Shown: positions 5,919 through 5,990 of the stretch, one piece after another
Layout of the letters: each line of letters starts with the position of its first letter
How positions within the stretch are numbered: position 1 is the stretch's first letter
NCBI GenBank assembly: GCA_002383285.1
Contig: DFXU01000087.1
Coordinates: 1-5,990, forward strand
Direction of reading: 5' to 3'
Length of the DNA: 5,990 bases
Source: Caryophanales bacterium UBA4100
GTDB lineage: Bacteria; Bacillota; Bacilli; Paenibacillales; UBA4045
Position numbers and translations under genes: made by a program
Notes under the pieces: model-generated
Seen by the model: the letters and a program-made list of their open reading frames with translations, nothing else
Told to the model about the DNA's origin: nothing
Databases searched by the model: none

Positions 5919-5959
5919 AACAAAGACCGCGGATCAATGTATCCACGGTCTTTGTTTTT
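5919..5959 (+). terminator. Strong intrinsic terminator after the aeRF1-like gene
   Basis: Starting 6 bp after the stop, 5919-5934 pairs with 5941-5956: fifteen Watson-Crick pairs with one C-A mismatch (5930/5945) and a six-base loop. The stem runs directly into TTTGTTTTTGTTTG. The A-rich 5' side (AACAAAGACC) means it could also work partly in reverse. It ends the single-gene transcript. Confidence 0.93.
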
Positions 5960-5965
5960 GTTTGT

Positions 5966-5990
5966 ACAGACTATCAGAACAGACTATCAG
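5966..5990. repeat. 13-bp tandem repeat at right window edge
   Basis: ACAGACTATCAG at 5966-5977 is repeated exactly at 5979-5990 after one A, so the period is 13 bases and the second copy runs to the last base of the window. It could be a real short tandem duplication, or an assembly-end product, since it sits exactly at the edge. Confidence 0.8.

Overview
The window looks like a fragment of a low-to-mid GC Firmicute chromosome, most likely Paenibacillus or a close relative. The basis is strong AAGGAGG-type ribosome binding sites, a TTG start, a classic hairpin-plus-T-tract terminator, and the gene families present (a CTPSR-type sulfatase, a GH116 glycosidase, a YflT-like stress protein and a bacterial aeRF1-type protein). 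The genus call is inference from family content, not a database match. Both edges carry short repeats of the kind seen at assembly ends, so the window may be one whole small contig.

Left part (1-3985): a carbohydrate-degradation pair on the + strand. A 5'-truncated formylglycine sulfatase (to 1419) is followed after 106 bp by a complete 819-residue GH116 family glycosidase (1526-3985). The likely logic is sequential: the sulfatase removes a sulfate ester from a glycan or glycoside and the GH116 enzyme hydrolyses the exposed beta-glycosidic bond. The GH116 protein has no visible signal peptide and should act in the cytoplasm on imported oligosaccharides. No transporter or regulator is in view.

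Middle (3986-4367): 382 bp without a gene. It holds a terminator-like hairpin, then an unusual array of four related motifs with GAGTGG cores at a 51-52 bp period (two forward, two reverse, 4070-4256), then an 18-bp perfect inverted repeat (4320-4360) between the converging genes.

Right part (4368-5990): a small YflT/17M-type general stress protein gene on the minus strand and, diverging from it across a 342-bp control region, a 264-residue protein resembling bacterial archaeo-eukaryotic release factor (VLRF1/baeRF) proteins, closed by a strong intrinsic terminator. The shared control region has a candidate minus-strand promoter, an imperfect 25-bp direct repeat, an extended -10 promoter for the + gene and overlapping palindromes in its leader. 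The most unusual items are the four-motif array at 4070-4256 and the 1-21/64-84 fold-back at the left edge, which is probably an artefact.
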